Source: Thermoanaerobacterales bacterium | GTDB lineage: Bacteria > Actinomycetota > Acidimicrobiia > Acidimicrobiales > JACDCH01 | Direction: 5' to 3' | DNA length: 22,401 bases | Assembly: GCA_017577565.1 (NCBI GenBank) | Contig: PKRH01000052.1 | Location: forward strand, 1 to 22,401 | In this document: one piece after another, positions 14,776 through 21,156 of the stretch | Layout: each line of letters begins with the position of its first letter | Position numbering within the stretch: position 1 is the first letter of the stretch | Position numbers and translations under genes: made by a program | Notes under the pieces: generated by a model | Databases searched by the model: none | What the model was told of the DNA's origin: nothing | The model's input: the letters and a program-made list of their open reading frames with translations, nothing else

Positions 14776-14781
14776 TACGGT
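14776..14781 (+). promoter_or_regulatory. -10 element for the RibD-like gene
   Basis: TACGGT lies 9 bases before the ATG at 14791, which has no Shine-Dalgarno, implying a leaderless or nearly leaderless mRNA. The identical hexamer precedes dapD at 8 bases. Confidence 0.5.
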
Positions 14782-14790
14782 GCGACCCCG

Positions 14791-15564
14791 ATGAGGCAGC
14801 TGTGGCCGGAACCCGTCGCCGACGCCGACCCGGTCGAGCTCTACGCGTCCGACCACCGCCCCGCCGGCGACCGGCCGTGGGTGCTCGCCAACATGATCGC
14901 CTCGGTCGACGGCGCCGCCACCGACCTGACCGGGCGGTCGGGCGGCCTCGGGGGGCCGGCCGACAAGCGGGTCTTCGCCGCCATCCGGGGCGTGGCCGAC
15001 GTCGTCATGGCCGGGGCCGGCACGGTCACGGCCGAGGACTACGGCCCCAGCCGCCCGTCCGAGGCCGTGCGGCGGGCCCGGCTCGCCCGGGGCCAGGCGG
15101 CGGTGCCGCGCATCGCGGTCGTCAGCGCCGCCCTGTCCATCTCCCCCGACCAGCGGCTGTTCCGGGAGGCCTCGCCCGACGCCCGCCCGGTCGTCCTCAC
15201 GGTCGAGGCCGCCGACCCCGAGCGCCGGCGGGCCCTCGCTGAGGTGGCCGAGGTGCACAGCGCCGGGGAGACCCGGGTCGACTGGCCGCGGGCCCTGGCC
15301 GTGCTGCGCGACCGGCTGGGCGCCCGGGTCGTGCTGTGCGAGGGCGGCCCGACGACGATCGCCGGCCTCGTGGCCGCCGGCCTGCTCGACGAGATGTGCC
15401 TGACCGTCGCCCCCACCCTGCAGACGGGCGCCGCCCCGCGCGTGTCCGACGGTCCGGCGCCGCCCGCGGCCCGCGCCATGGCGCTCGCCCGCGTCCTCAC
15501 CGAGGACGGGTACCTCTTCCTGCGCTACGTCGCCCGGGACGCCGGCACGGGGGGCGGGAGCTGA
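14791..15564 (+). CDS. RibD C-terminal-domain (pyrimidine/dihydrofolate reductase-fold) protein
   Basis: A 257-residue stand-alone reductase domain of the RibD_C family, related to 5-amino-6-(5-phosphoribosylamino)uracil reductase and dihydrofolate reductases. It starts MRQLWPEPV and shows NMIASVDGAAT (substrate/NADPH pocket), ADVVMAGAGTVTAEDYGP, CEGGPTTIAGLVAAGLLDE (the conserved EGG nucleotide-binding turn) and a C-terminal DGYLFLRY strand. No deaminase domain is attached and no other riboflavin genes are nearby, so the true substrate is open. The ATG at 14791 is preferred because family-like sequence starts there; an in-frame GTG at 14677 with a better ribosome-binding site would add 38 residues. 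It converges on nrdR with only 14 bases between the stops. Confidence 0.87.
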   Translation: MRQLWPEPVADADPVELYASDHRPAGDRPWVLANMIASVDGAATDLTGRSGGLGGPADKRVFAAIRGVADVVMAGAGTVTAEDYGPSRPSEAVRRARLARGQAAVPRIAVVSAALSISPDQRLFREASPDARPVVLTVEAADPERRRALAEVAEVHSAGETRVDWPRALAVLRDRLGARVVLCEGGPTTIAGLVAAGLLDEMCLTVAPTLQTGAAPRVSDGPAPPAARAMALARVLTEDGYLFLRYVARDAGTGGGS

Positions 15565-15578
15565 CGGCCGGCCCGGGC

Positions 15579-16058
15579 TCAGTGCGCCTTGGGCGCGGTG
15601 CGCTTGGTCAGCTTCGTCAGCAGCGACAGCTCGCGCTCGAAGTCGGCGAGGTCGTCGAAGCCCTTGTAGACGGAGGCGAACCGCACCGCGGCGATGACGT
15701 CCAGCTCGCGCAGGCGCTCGAGGACCGCGCGCCCCACCTGCTCGCTCGTCACCTCGGTGACGGCGAGGCCCCGCACCTCCTCCTCGACCGCGGCCGCCAG
15801 CGCCTCGGCCGCCTCGGGCTCGACCGGCCGGGCCTTCAGCGCCGCCCGGACGCCCGCCACCACCTTGGCCCGGTCGAACGGCTCCCGGTGGCCGGAGCGC
15901 TTCACCACGACGAGCCCGGGCGCCTCGGGTCGCTCGAACGTGGTGAACCGGTGGCCGCAGGCCTGGCACTCGCGCCGGCGCCGGATCGCGCTGCCGTCGT
16001 CGGACTGGCGCGAGTCCACCACCCTCGAGTCGAGGTTCCCGCACACGGCGCAGCGCAC
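15579..16058 (-). CDS. nrdR: Transcriptional repressor NrdR
   Basis: A 159-residue repressor of ribonucleotide reductase genes that senses ATP/dATP. The N-terminal zinc ribbon is complete (Cys3, Cys6, Cys31, Cys34), with the basic DNA-binding segment RRRREC and HRFTTFER. It is followed by an ATP-cone domain (about residues 49-139) starting LVVVKRSGHREPFDRAK and ending RFASVYKGF. The GTG at 16058 is the start because the first cysteine comes two codons later; there is no Shine-Dalgarno. A TAGCTT -10-like element 7 bases upstream points to a leaderless mRNA. Its target boxes are visible before nrdJ. In many actinobacteria nrdR adjoins lexA and a LysM gene; here a three-gene haemoglobin operon lies between. 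Confidence 0.95.
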   Translation of the reverse strand: MRCAVCGNLDSRVVDSRQSDDGSAIRRRRECQACGHRFTTFERPEAPGLVVVKRSGHREPFDRAKVVAGVRAALKARPVEPEAAEALAAAVEEEVRGLAVTEVTSEQVGRAVLERLRELDVIAAVRFASVYKGFDDLADFERELSLLTKLTKRTAPKAH

Positions 16059-16065
16059 GCATGGA

Positions 16066-16071
16066 AAGCTA
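16066..16071 (-). promoter_or_regulatory. -10 element for leaderless nrdR
   Basis: TAGCTT on the minus strand lies 7 bases before the GTG start, which would make the start codon's first base +1. No Shine-Dalgarno competes with this reading. Confidence 0.5.
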
Positions 16072-16214
16072 TCCGCTGCTCCGGCCACACCCCGCTGCCG
16101 CCGCCGGCGGCGGACCGCGCCCGCCGACCGCGGAACGGCCTGCGATGTCACCGTGTGGGGCGCACGACCACGGACCGCGGCCAATGCAACACCCAGGTCG
16201 GCGCGATAACGTCT

Positions 16215-16230
16215 CTACGGGGCGTAGTCT
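16215..16230 (+). promoter_or_regulatory. Small palindrome and possible -10 before the haemoglobin operon
   Basis: CTACG-GGG-CGTAG (16215-16227) is a perfect 13-bp dyad. It overlaps a TAGTCT -10-like hexamer (16225-16230) that would start the message about 44 bases before the ATG. No good -35 box is present, as would suit an activated promoter or one blocked by a repressor at the dyad. Confidence 0.35.
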
Positions 16231-16280
16231 GACCGCTCCGCAACGAAGTCAACCCGCTCACGAGTCCGAAGGAGCGCACC

Positions 16281-16682
16281 ATGGCTGGGGATCGGACCGA
16301 CAGCATCGCCACGCCCGCGAGCCACTACGAGCGGCTCGGCGGGGCGCCCGCCGTCCGTGAGGCGGTCGACCGCTTCTACGACCGGGTCCTCGGCGACCCG
16401 GAGCTCGCCCACTACTTCACCGACGTCGACATGCCCCGCCTCAAGCGGCACCAGGTCCTGCTGCTGTCCCAGGTGCTCGGCGGGCCCGCGCGGTACGACG
16501 GGCGCGAGCTGGGCGAGGCCCACCGCGGGCTCGGCATCTCCTCGGCGCACTACGACCGGGTCGTCGACCACCTCGTGGCCGTGCTCACCGACATGGGTGC
16601 CGACGAGGCCGCGCTCGCCGACGCGGGCAACGTGCTCGCCGGGGTGAAGCCGGACATCGTCGAGGACGGCGTCGCCTCGTAG
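16281..16682 (+). CDS. Group I (N-type) truncated haemoglobin
   Basis: A 133-residue 2-on-2 globin. The start has AAGGAG 6 bases before the ATG. It aligns with Mycobacterium tuberculosis HbN without gaps through the haem pocket: Tyr33 (B10), Leu54 (E7), Gln58 (E11) and the haem-ligating His81 (F8, in EAHRGLGIS) fall on identical residue numbers. The family turn YERLGG and LGGP are present. In HbN the Tyr/Gln pair stabilises bound oxygen and supports oxidation of nitric oxide to nitrate, so an NO-detoxifying role is likely. It is the first gene of an operon; the flavohaemoglobin-like gene begins 7 bases after its stop and could supply reducing power. Confidence 0.95.
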   Translation: MAGDRTDSIATPASHYERLGGAPAVREAVDRFYDRVLGDPELAHYFTDVDMPRLKRHQVLLLSQVLGGPARYDGRELGEAHRGLGISSAHYDRVVDHLVAVLTDMGADEAALADAGNVLAGVKPDIVEDGVAS

Positions 16683-16689
16683 CGGCCGC

Positions 16690-17808
16690 GTGGACACCGA
16701 GCGCCTGAAGCGCAACTGGGCCGAGGTCGCCGCCCACGGCGACCAGGTGCCCCTCTTCTTCTACTCGACGCTGTTCCTCGCCCACCCGCACCTGCGGGAC
16801 ATGTTCCCGCTCGGGATGGCGAACCAGCGCGACAAGCTGCTCGCCGCCCTCGGGCAGGTGGTCAGCCACGTCGACGACCTCGACGCGGTCGTCCCGGTGC
16901 TCCAGCAGCTCGGGCGCGACCACCGCCGCTTCGGCGTCGTGCGCGACCACTACCCGGCCGTCGGCCAGGCGCTGCTGGCCACGCTCGAGCACTTCTCCAG
17001 CGAGTGGACGCCCGAGCTGGCCCGCGACTGGGCCGCCGCCTACGACCGCGTCGCCCAGGTGATGCTCGCGGCGGCCGACGCGGCCGGCGAGATGCCGCCG
17101 TGGTGGCACGGCACGGTGACGGCGGTCGATCGGCGGGCCGCCGGCATCGCGGTGCTGACCGTGCGGCCCCACGCGCCGCTCCCCTACCTGCCCGGCCAGT
17201 CGGTGGCGGTCGAGGTGCCGACCCGCCCGAGGCTGTGGCGCTGGTACACGCCGGCGACGCTGCCGGCGTCCGACGGCTCGTTCGAGCTGCACGTGCGCCT
17301 CGTTCCCGGCGGGCAGGTCAGCCCCGCGCTCGTCATGGCGACGCAGGTCGGCGACGTGCTGCGGCTCGGCGCCCCGGTGGGGACGGACCTCGTGCTGGAC
17401 GACGGCACGCGCGACCTGCTGCTCATCGCCGGTGGCACCGGCCTCGCACCGTTCAAGGCGATCATGTCGCAGCTCGCCCACCAGCGCAGCACCCGGTTCG
17501 CCCACCTCTACTGGGGCGGTCGGACCCAGCGCGACCTCTACGACCTCGCCGCCATGCGACACCTGTGCGAGTCCCACAGCGGGCTGCGCCTCGTGCCGTG
17601 CGTCTCCGACGAGCCGCCGAGCGGCGACGTGGCCGGCGGCACGGCCGTCGACGTGGCGCTGCGCGAGGCCGACTGGCGCGACCACGAGGTGTACGTCTGC
17701 GGGTCGCCCGAGATGGTGCGCGCCACGCGCGACCGGCTGCTGGCCGCCGGCATCCCCCGGGACCAGGTGCACCTCGAAGCCTTCGGCAACCAGGAGACAG
17801 CGACATGA
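16690..17808 (+). CDS. Flavohaemoglobin-like protein (globin plus FAD/NAD(P) reductase)
   Basis: A 372-residue three-domain protein. The globin domain (1-135) shows FFYSTLF with B10 Tyr25, E7 Gln46 in MANQRDKLL, and proximal His87 in RDHYPAVG. The FAD domain (about 140-240) has the RWYT variant of the R-x-Y-[ST] flavin motif. The NAD(P) domain (about 245-365) has AGGTGLAPFK and VYVCGSPEMV. This layout matches Hmp-type nitric oxide dioxygenases, converting NO plus O2 to nitrate with NAD(P)H; actinobacterial members vary in the FAD motif and may have another role. The GTG at 16690 lies 7 bases after the haemoglobin stop and lacks a clear ribosome-binding site. Its stop overlaps the next start by ATGA. 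Confidence 0.93.
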   Translation: MDTERLKRNWAEVAAHGDQVPLFFYSTLFLAHPHLRDMFPLGMANQRDKLLAALGQVVSHVDDLDAVVPVLQQLGRDHRRFGVVRDHYPAVGQALLATLEHFSSEWTPELARDWAAAYDRVAQVMLAAADAAGEMPPWWHGTVTAVDRRAAGIAVLTVRPHAPLPYLPGQSVAVEVPTRPRLWRWYTPATLPASDGSFELHVRLVPGGQVSPALVMATQVGDVLRLGAPVGTDLVLDDGTRDLLLIAGGTGLAPFKAIMSQLAHQRSTRFAHLYWGGRTQRDLYDLAAMRHLCESHSGLRLVPCVSDEPPSGDVAGGTAVDVALREADWRDHEVYVCGSPEMVRATRDRLLAAGIPRDQVHLEAFGNQETAT

Positions 17809-18458
17809 CGGACCCCTCCGTCGGCACTCCCCCGCAGCCGACCCACCGCCTGACCCCCGAGCGCGTGCGGTCGATGCGCTTCGGACGGACGCCGATCGGG
17901 CGTCGCGGCCTGAACGAGGAGGAGGTGGCGCAGTTCCAGGAGCGGGTGGCGGCCGAGCTGGCCGAGCGCGACGCCGCCGAGGCCGCGCTGCGGGCCAAGG
18001 TCGAGCACTACAAGCGCTCGCTCATCCAGTGGCAGCGCGAGCACAGCAACGACCCGTACGGGGAACCGGCGACCGGCGGGCCGGCCGTCGTCCAGCCGAC
18101 GGTCGAGGCCGTGAACATCCTCTCGCGGGCGCAGCAGGAGGCGGACGCCTACATCGCCCAGACCCAGCAGTACTGCCGGCAGCTGGCCGACGAGGCCCAC
18201 GCCCACGCCGAGCAGCTGCTGGCCGAGGCCCGGGCGCAGGCCGAGCAGATGCTCGCCGAGCCGATGCGCCTCGCCAAGGAGGCGGCCTCGGTCGACGTCG
18301 CCGACCTCGCCGACCTGGAGCGCCGGCTCACGTGGGCCCGCTCGTTCATCGCGTCGCTCGAGGCCGTCGAGGCCCAGCTGCGCACGGCCCGGGAGGCGCT
18401 CGCCTACGAGTTCGACCGCGCCGCCCGGGTGCCGGCGGCCGACCGTCGGGCGGGCTGA
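17805..18458 (+). CDS. DivIVA-like coiled-coil protein
   Basis: A 217-residue protein with an N-terminal DivIVA-type segment (RFGRTPIGRRGLNEEEVAQF), a long charged helix, and an Ala/Glu/Gln-rich coiled coil (about 105-205) with repeated 'AEQLLAEARAQAEQ'-like heptads. DivIVA proteins mark curved membrane at poles and septa and organise actinobacterial polar growth; this divergent member probably does something local and is not the essential Wag31. The ATG at 17805 overlaps the flavohaemoglobin stop (ATGA) and has AGGAG 8 bases upstream, so it is firmly part of the haemoglobin operon. Why a polarity-type scaffold is co-expressed with NO-detoxifying globins is not explained. It converges on the LysM gene across a hairpin terminator. 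Confidence 0.85.
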   Translation: MTDPSVGTPPQPTHRLTPERVRSMRFGRTPIGRRGLNEEEVAQFQERVAAELAERDAAEAALRAKVEHYKRSLIQWQREHSNDPYGEPATGGPAVVQPTVEAVNILSRAQQEADAYIAQTQQYCRQLADEAHAHAEQLLAEARAQAEQMLAEPMRLAKEAASVDVADLADLERRLTWARSFIASLEAVEAQLRTAREALAYEFDRAARVPAADRRAG

Positions 18459-18497
18459 CACCAGCGCGGCGCGCCGCCCGGGCACGAGGTGGGGACC

Positions 18498-18527
18498 GGT
18501 GCCGCCGGGGTGCCGCCCGGCGGCACC
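18498..18527. terminator. Bidirectional hairpin terminator
   Basis: A 10-bp perfect stem (GGTGCCGCCG 18498-18507 with CGGCGGCACC 18518-18527) and a 10-base loop lie between the convergent DivIVA-like and LysM genes, 40 bases after one stop and 7 after the other. Confidence 0.65.
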
Positions 18528-18534
18528 GCCGCGC

Positions 18535-18978
18535 TCAGTCGACGTCGAGCACGAGCTCGGCGCCGACCTGGAGCTCGGGACCGCCGTTGACCTCCCGCAG
18601 CGCCTCGACCACCTCGCGGGGGTCGCGGTCGGGCGCGATCTCGGCGGCGATCCCCCACAGCGTGTCGCCCGGGCGGACGACGTAGCGCTGCCCCTCCCGC
18701 GGCGCACCCCGGTCGGTGACCTCGGCGCCGCCGTCGACCGGGCGGGGCTCGCCCTCGCTCCCCACGTCGACGAGCCCGCCGAGGGCGCGCACCCCCGCCG
18801 GGACGGCCAGTGCGAGCAGGGCCGCGACGACGAGGGCGGCCAGCCGGCGCCGGCGCACCCGCGTCGCCCGGTCGGGCAGCGGGCGGGCGACCGGCCGCAG
18901 GGGCGGCCGAGCGGCGGGGACCTGGACGGGGGCGGCGTCCCACCGCTCGCGAGCGCCGGGGACGTGGATCGCGACCAT
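18535..18978 (-). CDS. Membrane-anchored LysM protein, candidate SOS-induced cell-division suppressor
   Basis: A 147-residue protein. The ATG at 18978 has AGGAGA 8 bases upstream. It has a basic cytoplasmic N-terminus (1-45, ending VRRRR), one transmembrane segment (about 46-68) and an extracytoplasmic LysM domain (99-146) with YVVRPGDTLWGIAAE, which binds peptidoglycan. It is divergent from lexA, and LexA boxes lie inside its promoter spacer and at its transcription start. In mycobacteria and corynebacteria the gene at this place (Rv2719c/chiZ and divS) is a damage-induced septation inhibitor; in Bacillus the analogue is YneA. By position, size, topology and control this is the equivalent here, though division inhibition itself is inference. 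No hydrolase catalytic residues are evident. Confidence 0.88.
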   Translation of the reverse strand: MVAIHVPGARERWDAAPVQVPAARPPLRPVARPLPDRATRVRRRRLAALVVAALLALAVPAGVRALGGLVDVGSEGEPRPVDGGAEVTDRGAPREGQRYVVRPGDTLWGIAAEIAPDRDPREVVEALREVNGGPELQVGAELVLDVD

Positions 18979-19023
18979 GGCCGGATTCTCCTGGGCAGGT
19001 GTGACAGCTTCGGCGGACGGGGG

Positions 19024-19037
19024 CGAACTCGTGTTCG
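19024..19037. promoter_or_regulatory. lexA box: LexA (SOS) box 1
   Basis: CGAACTCGTGTTCG is a perfect CGAAC-N4-GTTCG match, placed at about +1 to +15 of the predicted LysM gene transcript. Confidence 0.88.
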
Positions 19038-19044
19038 CCCACCT

Positions 19045-19074
19045 ACGGAACCACGAACCGGTGTTCGATGTCAA
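19045..19074 (-). promoter_or_regulatory. LysM gene promoter
   Basis: On the minus strand a consensus TTGACA -35 (19069-19074) is followed after 18 bases by TTCCGT (19045-19050). LexA box 2 occupies the spacer and box 1 the start region, a tight double block. Confidence 0.6.
19054..19067. promoter_or_regulatory. lexA box: LexA (SOS) box 2
   Basis: CGAACCGGTGTTCG is a perfect CGAAC-N4-GTTCG match. It lies between the -35 and -10 of the LysM promoter and exactly 30 bases from boxes 1 and 3. Confidence 0.9.
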
Positions 19075-19083
19075 CGGTCGACA

Positions 19084-19097
19084 CGAACGGGTGTTTG
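19084..19097. promoter_or_regulatory. lexA box: LexA (SOS) box 3
   Basis: CGAACGGGTGTTTG differs from the consensus dyad at one base. It overlaps the -35 element of the lexA promoter, as expected for autorepression. Confidence 0.85.
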
Positions 19098-19123
19098 CCA
19101 CCCGCGCGGCCCGCTGGTACCGT
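19095..19123 (+). promoter_or_regulatory. lexA promoter
   Basis: TTGCCA (19095-19100) and TACCGT (19118-19123) are separated by exactly 17 bases. LexA box 3 covers the start of the -35. The transcript would have a leader of about 150 bases before the ATG at 19280. Confidence 0.65.
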
Positions 19124-19279
19124 CAGCGACGGAACGTGCGTTCGGCCCGCCGGGGGGTGCGCGGCAGCCAGCCGGGGCTCCCCCTCGGGTGCGGCGCACG
19201 GCGCGTCGCCCGGCTGCCCGGGCCACCCGACCGGACACGCGGCCCCCGGGCCGCCACCGCCAGCCAAGGAGCGCAGCAC

Positions 19280-19912
19280 ATGGCCCCGCAGCCACTGACG
19301 AACCGCCAGCGAGAGGTCCTCGAGATCATCGAGCGGCACACGCGCGAGCACGGCTACCCGCCGTCGGTGCGCGAGATCGGCGAGGCCGTCGGCCTCACCT
19401 CCCCCTCCACCGTGCACGCCCACCTCGCCGCCCTGCAGCGCCGGGGCTACCTCCGGCGCGACCCCACCAAGCCCCGGGCCCTCGAGGTCCGGTGGGACCC
19501 GCACTCCGACGCGGCGGCCGAGCGCCGGCCCGTGCGCCACGTGCCCCTCGTGGGCGACGTCGCCGCCGGCACCGACGTCCTGGCGCAGGAGAACATCGAG
19601 GAGCTGCTCCCCCTCCCCGTCGACTTCACCGGCGAGGGCGAGCTGTTCATGCTCCGGGTCCGGGGCGACTCGATGATCGAGGCCGGCATCCTCGACGGCG
19701 ACTACGTCGTCTGCCGGTCGCAGCCGTCCGCCGACCCGGGGGACGTCGTGGTGGCCGGCATCCCGGGCGACGAGGCGACGGTCAAGACCTTCAACCGGCG
19801 CGACGGCAAGGTCGTGCTCGAGCCGGCGAACCCCCGCCTCGAGCCGATGGAGCTCGACCCCGACGAGGTCCGGATCTACGGCCGGGTCGTGACGGTGCTG
19901 CGCCGGCTCTGA
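19280..19912 (+). CDS. lexA: LexA repressor (SOS response)
   Basis: A 210-residue LexA. The ATG has AAGGAG 8 bases upstream. The winged helix-turn-helix (1-70) includes LTNRQREVLEIIERH, GYPPSVREIGEAVGL and SPSTVHAHLAALQRRGYLRR. The self-cleavage site is Ala96-Gly97 in VGDVAAGTDV. The catalytic dyad is Ser131 (in GDSMIEAGI) and Lys169 (in EATVKTF). All parts needed for RecA-stimulated autocleavage are present and the length is normal. It is divergent from the LysM gene with three LexA boxes between, so both genes should be repressed until DNA damage. It converges on dapE across a strong hairpin. Confidence 0.97.
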   Translation: MAPQPLTNRQREVLEIIERHTREHGYPPSVREIGEAVGLTSPSTVHAHLAALQRRGYLRRDPTKPRALEVRWDPHSDAAAERRPVRHVPLVGDVAAGTDVLAQENIEELLPLPVDFTGEGELFMLRVRGDSMIEAGILDGDYVVCRSQPSADPGDVVVAGIPGDEATVKTFNRRDGKVVLEPANPRLEPMELDPDEVRIYGRVVTVLRRL

Positions 19913-19939
19913 GCCGGCGCCCCGCCACCCGCGCGGCCG

Positions 19940-19975
19940 GCGGGCCGGTGCGGCTGGTCCACCGCGCCGGCCCGC
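19940..19975. terminator. Bidirectional hairpin between lexA and dapE
   Basis: GCGGGCCGGTGCGG (19940-19953) pairs with CCGCGCCGGCCCGC (19962-19975) over 14 positions with one T:G wobble/mismatch and an 8-base loop, in the 84-base gap between the two convergent genes. Confidence 0.65.
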
Positions 19976-19996
19976 ACGCCGGTCGGGCCCGCGCCG

Positions 19997-21061
19997 TCAC
20001 GCCCCGCGGCGCAGCAGGTCCTCGAGGGCGCGGTGCACGGCCTCAAGCGAGGCCCGCTCGACGCGCTCGTCCGACCGGTGGGCCAGCGTCGAGTCGCCGG
20101 GCCCGAAGTTCGCCGCCGGGATGCCGGCCGCCGCGAACCGGCTCACGTCGGTCCAGCCGAGCTTGGCCCGGACGGGCAGGTCGTTGCGGGTCCGCAGCGC
20201 GGCCAGGAGGGGGTGCGACAGGGACGGCGGGGCGGCGTCGGCGGCGTCGACCACCTCGACCTCGTCGCCGGGCTCGAGGTGGGGCGCCAGCACCGACTCG
20301 ACCGCCGCCCGGGCCTCGTCCACCGTGCGGTCCGGTGCGAACCGGTGGTTGATGGTCACGACCGCCCGGTCAGGCACGACGTTCCCCGCGACGCCGCCCT
20401 CCACCGCCACCGCCTGCAGCGCCTCGCGGAACTCGCACCCGTCGATCACCGGGCGCCTCGGCTCGTGGTCGGCGATCGCGGCGAGCAGGCGCCCGGCCCG
20501 GTGGATGGCGTTGCGCCCCATCCACGGGCGGGCGGTGTGGGCCCGCCGGCCGATCAGGGTCACCCGGACCCGCATCGTGCCCTGGCACCCGGCCTCCAGC
20601 ACCGCACCGGTGGGCTCGCCCAGCAGCGCAGCGTCGCCCCGCACGAGGTCGGGCCGTGCCGCGAAGAGGTGGCGCAGGCCGTTGTGCTCGGCGGCCACCT
20701 CCTCGGCCACGTAGAACACCCAGGTCACGTCGACCGCCGGCTCCGGCACCGCCTCGGCCAGGGCGAGCATCACCGCCAGGCCGCCCTTCATGTCGGCGGC
20801 GCCCACACCCCACAGGACGTCGCCCTCGATGCGGGGCTCCGCGTTGCCGTCCGGCGGCACGGTGTCGAGGTGCCCGGCCAGCACGAGGCGCTGGCCCCGC
20901 CCCAGCTCGGTGCGGGCGACGACGTTGTCGCCGACCCGCTCGACCACCAGGTGGCCGAGCGCTCGCAGGCGCTGCTCGACGAGGTCGGCGAGGGCGCCCT
21001 CCTGGTGGCTGACGGACGGCACGGCCACCAGCTCCGCCGTCCGGGCGAGCAGATCGGTCAC
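19997..21061 (-). CDS. dapE: Succinyl-diaminopimelate desuccinylase
   Basis: A 354-residue M20-family metallohydrolase that releases succinate from N-succinyl-LL-diaminopimelate on the path to lysine and meso-DAP for peptidoglycan. Metal-ligand motifs are GHLDTVPP (His64, Asp66), GAADMKGG with bridging Asp90, and the catalytic acidic pair in YVAEEVAAEHN (120-121). GEPTG and the late GPGDSTLAHRSDERV, with the final metal-ligand His, are also present. The GTG at 21061 has no Shine-Dalgarno but a TAGCCT -10-like element 8 bases upstream, so the mRNA is probably leaderless. It is divergent from dapD (95 bases between starts), a pathway partner, which makes this assignment firmer than a generic M20 peptidase. 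Confidence 0.93.
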   Translation of the reverse strand: MTDLLARTAELVAVPSVSHQEGALADLVEQRLRALGHLVVERVGDNVVARTELGRGQRLVLAGHLDTVPPDGNAEPRIEGDVLWGVGAADMKGGLAVMLALAEAVPEPAVDVTWVFYVAEEVAAEHNGLRHLFAARPDLVRGDAALLGEPTGAVLEAGCQGTMRVRVTLIGRRAHTARPWMGRNAIHRAGRLLAAIADHEPRRPVIDGCEFREALQAVAVEGGVAGNVVPDRAVVTINHRFAPDRTVDEARAAVESVLAPHLEPGDEVEVVDAADAAPPSLSHPLLAALRTRNDLPVRAKLGWTDVSRFAAAGIPAANFGPGDSTLAHRSDERVERASLEAVHRALEDLLRRGA

Positions 21062-21069
21062 GGGCCGGG

Positions 21070-21075
21070 AGGCTA
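21070..21075 (-). promoter_or_regulatory. -10 element for leaderless dapE
   Basis: TAGCCT on the minus strand lies 8 bases before the GTG start; no ribosome-binding site is present. Confidence 0.5.
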
Positions 21076-21142
21076 CCGCCGGCCCGGGTCCGACGACGCG
21101 GGCGCCCGCCCCCGCCCCTGCCCCGGCCGCGGCCCCGCCCGG

Positions 21143-21148
21143 TACGGT
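21143..21148 (+). promoter_or_regulatory. -10 element for leaderless dapD
   Basis: TACGGT lies 8 bases before the GTG at 21157, the same hexamer and nearly the same spacing as for the RibD-like gene. Confidence 0.5.
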
Positions 21149-21156
21149 TGCCGCCC

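Larger units (their letters stand above)
14214..14790. other. 577-base intergenic region between divergent nrdJ and the RibD-like gene
   Basis: The nrdJ-proximal part holds a 5' leader of about 100 bases, two NrdR boxes and a promoter. The remaining 440 bases show no clear gene. The central part (about 14500-14640) is less GC-rich than the coding DNA and contains a 7-bp hairpin (14612-14650). I looked for conserved cobalamin-riboswitch boxes because of the B12-dependent enzyme and did not find them. Confidence 0.5.

Noticed and set aside
14214..14790. Cobalamin riboswitch for the B12-dependent reductase
   Set aside because: The nrdJ leader is only about 100 bases and neither it nor the rest of the region shows the conserved B12-box or other cobalamin-riboswitch core sequences that I can recognise.
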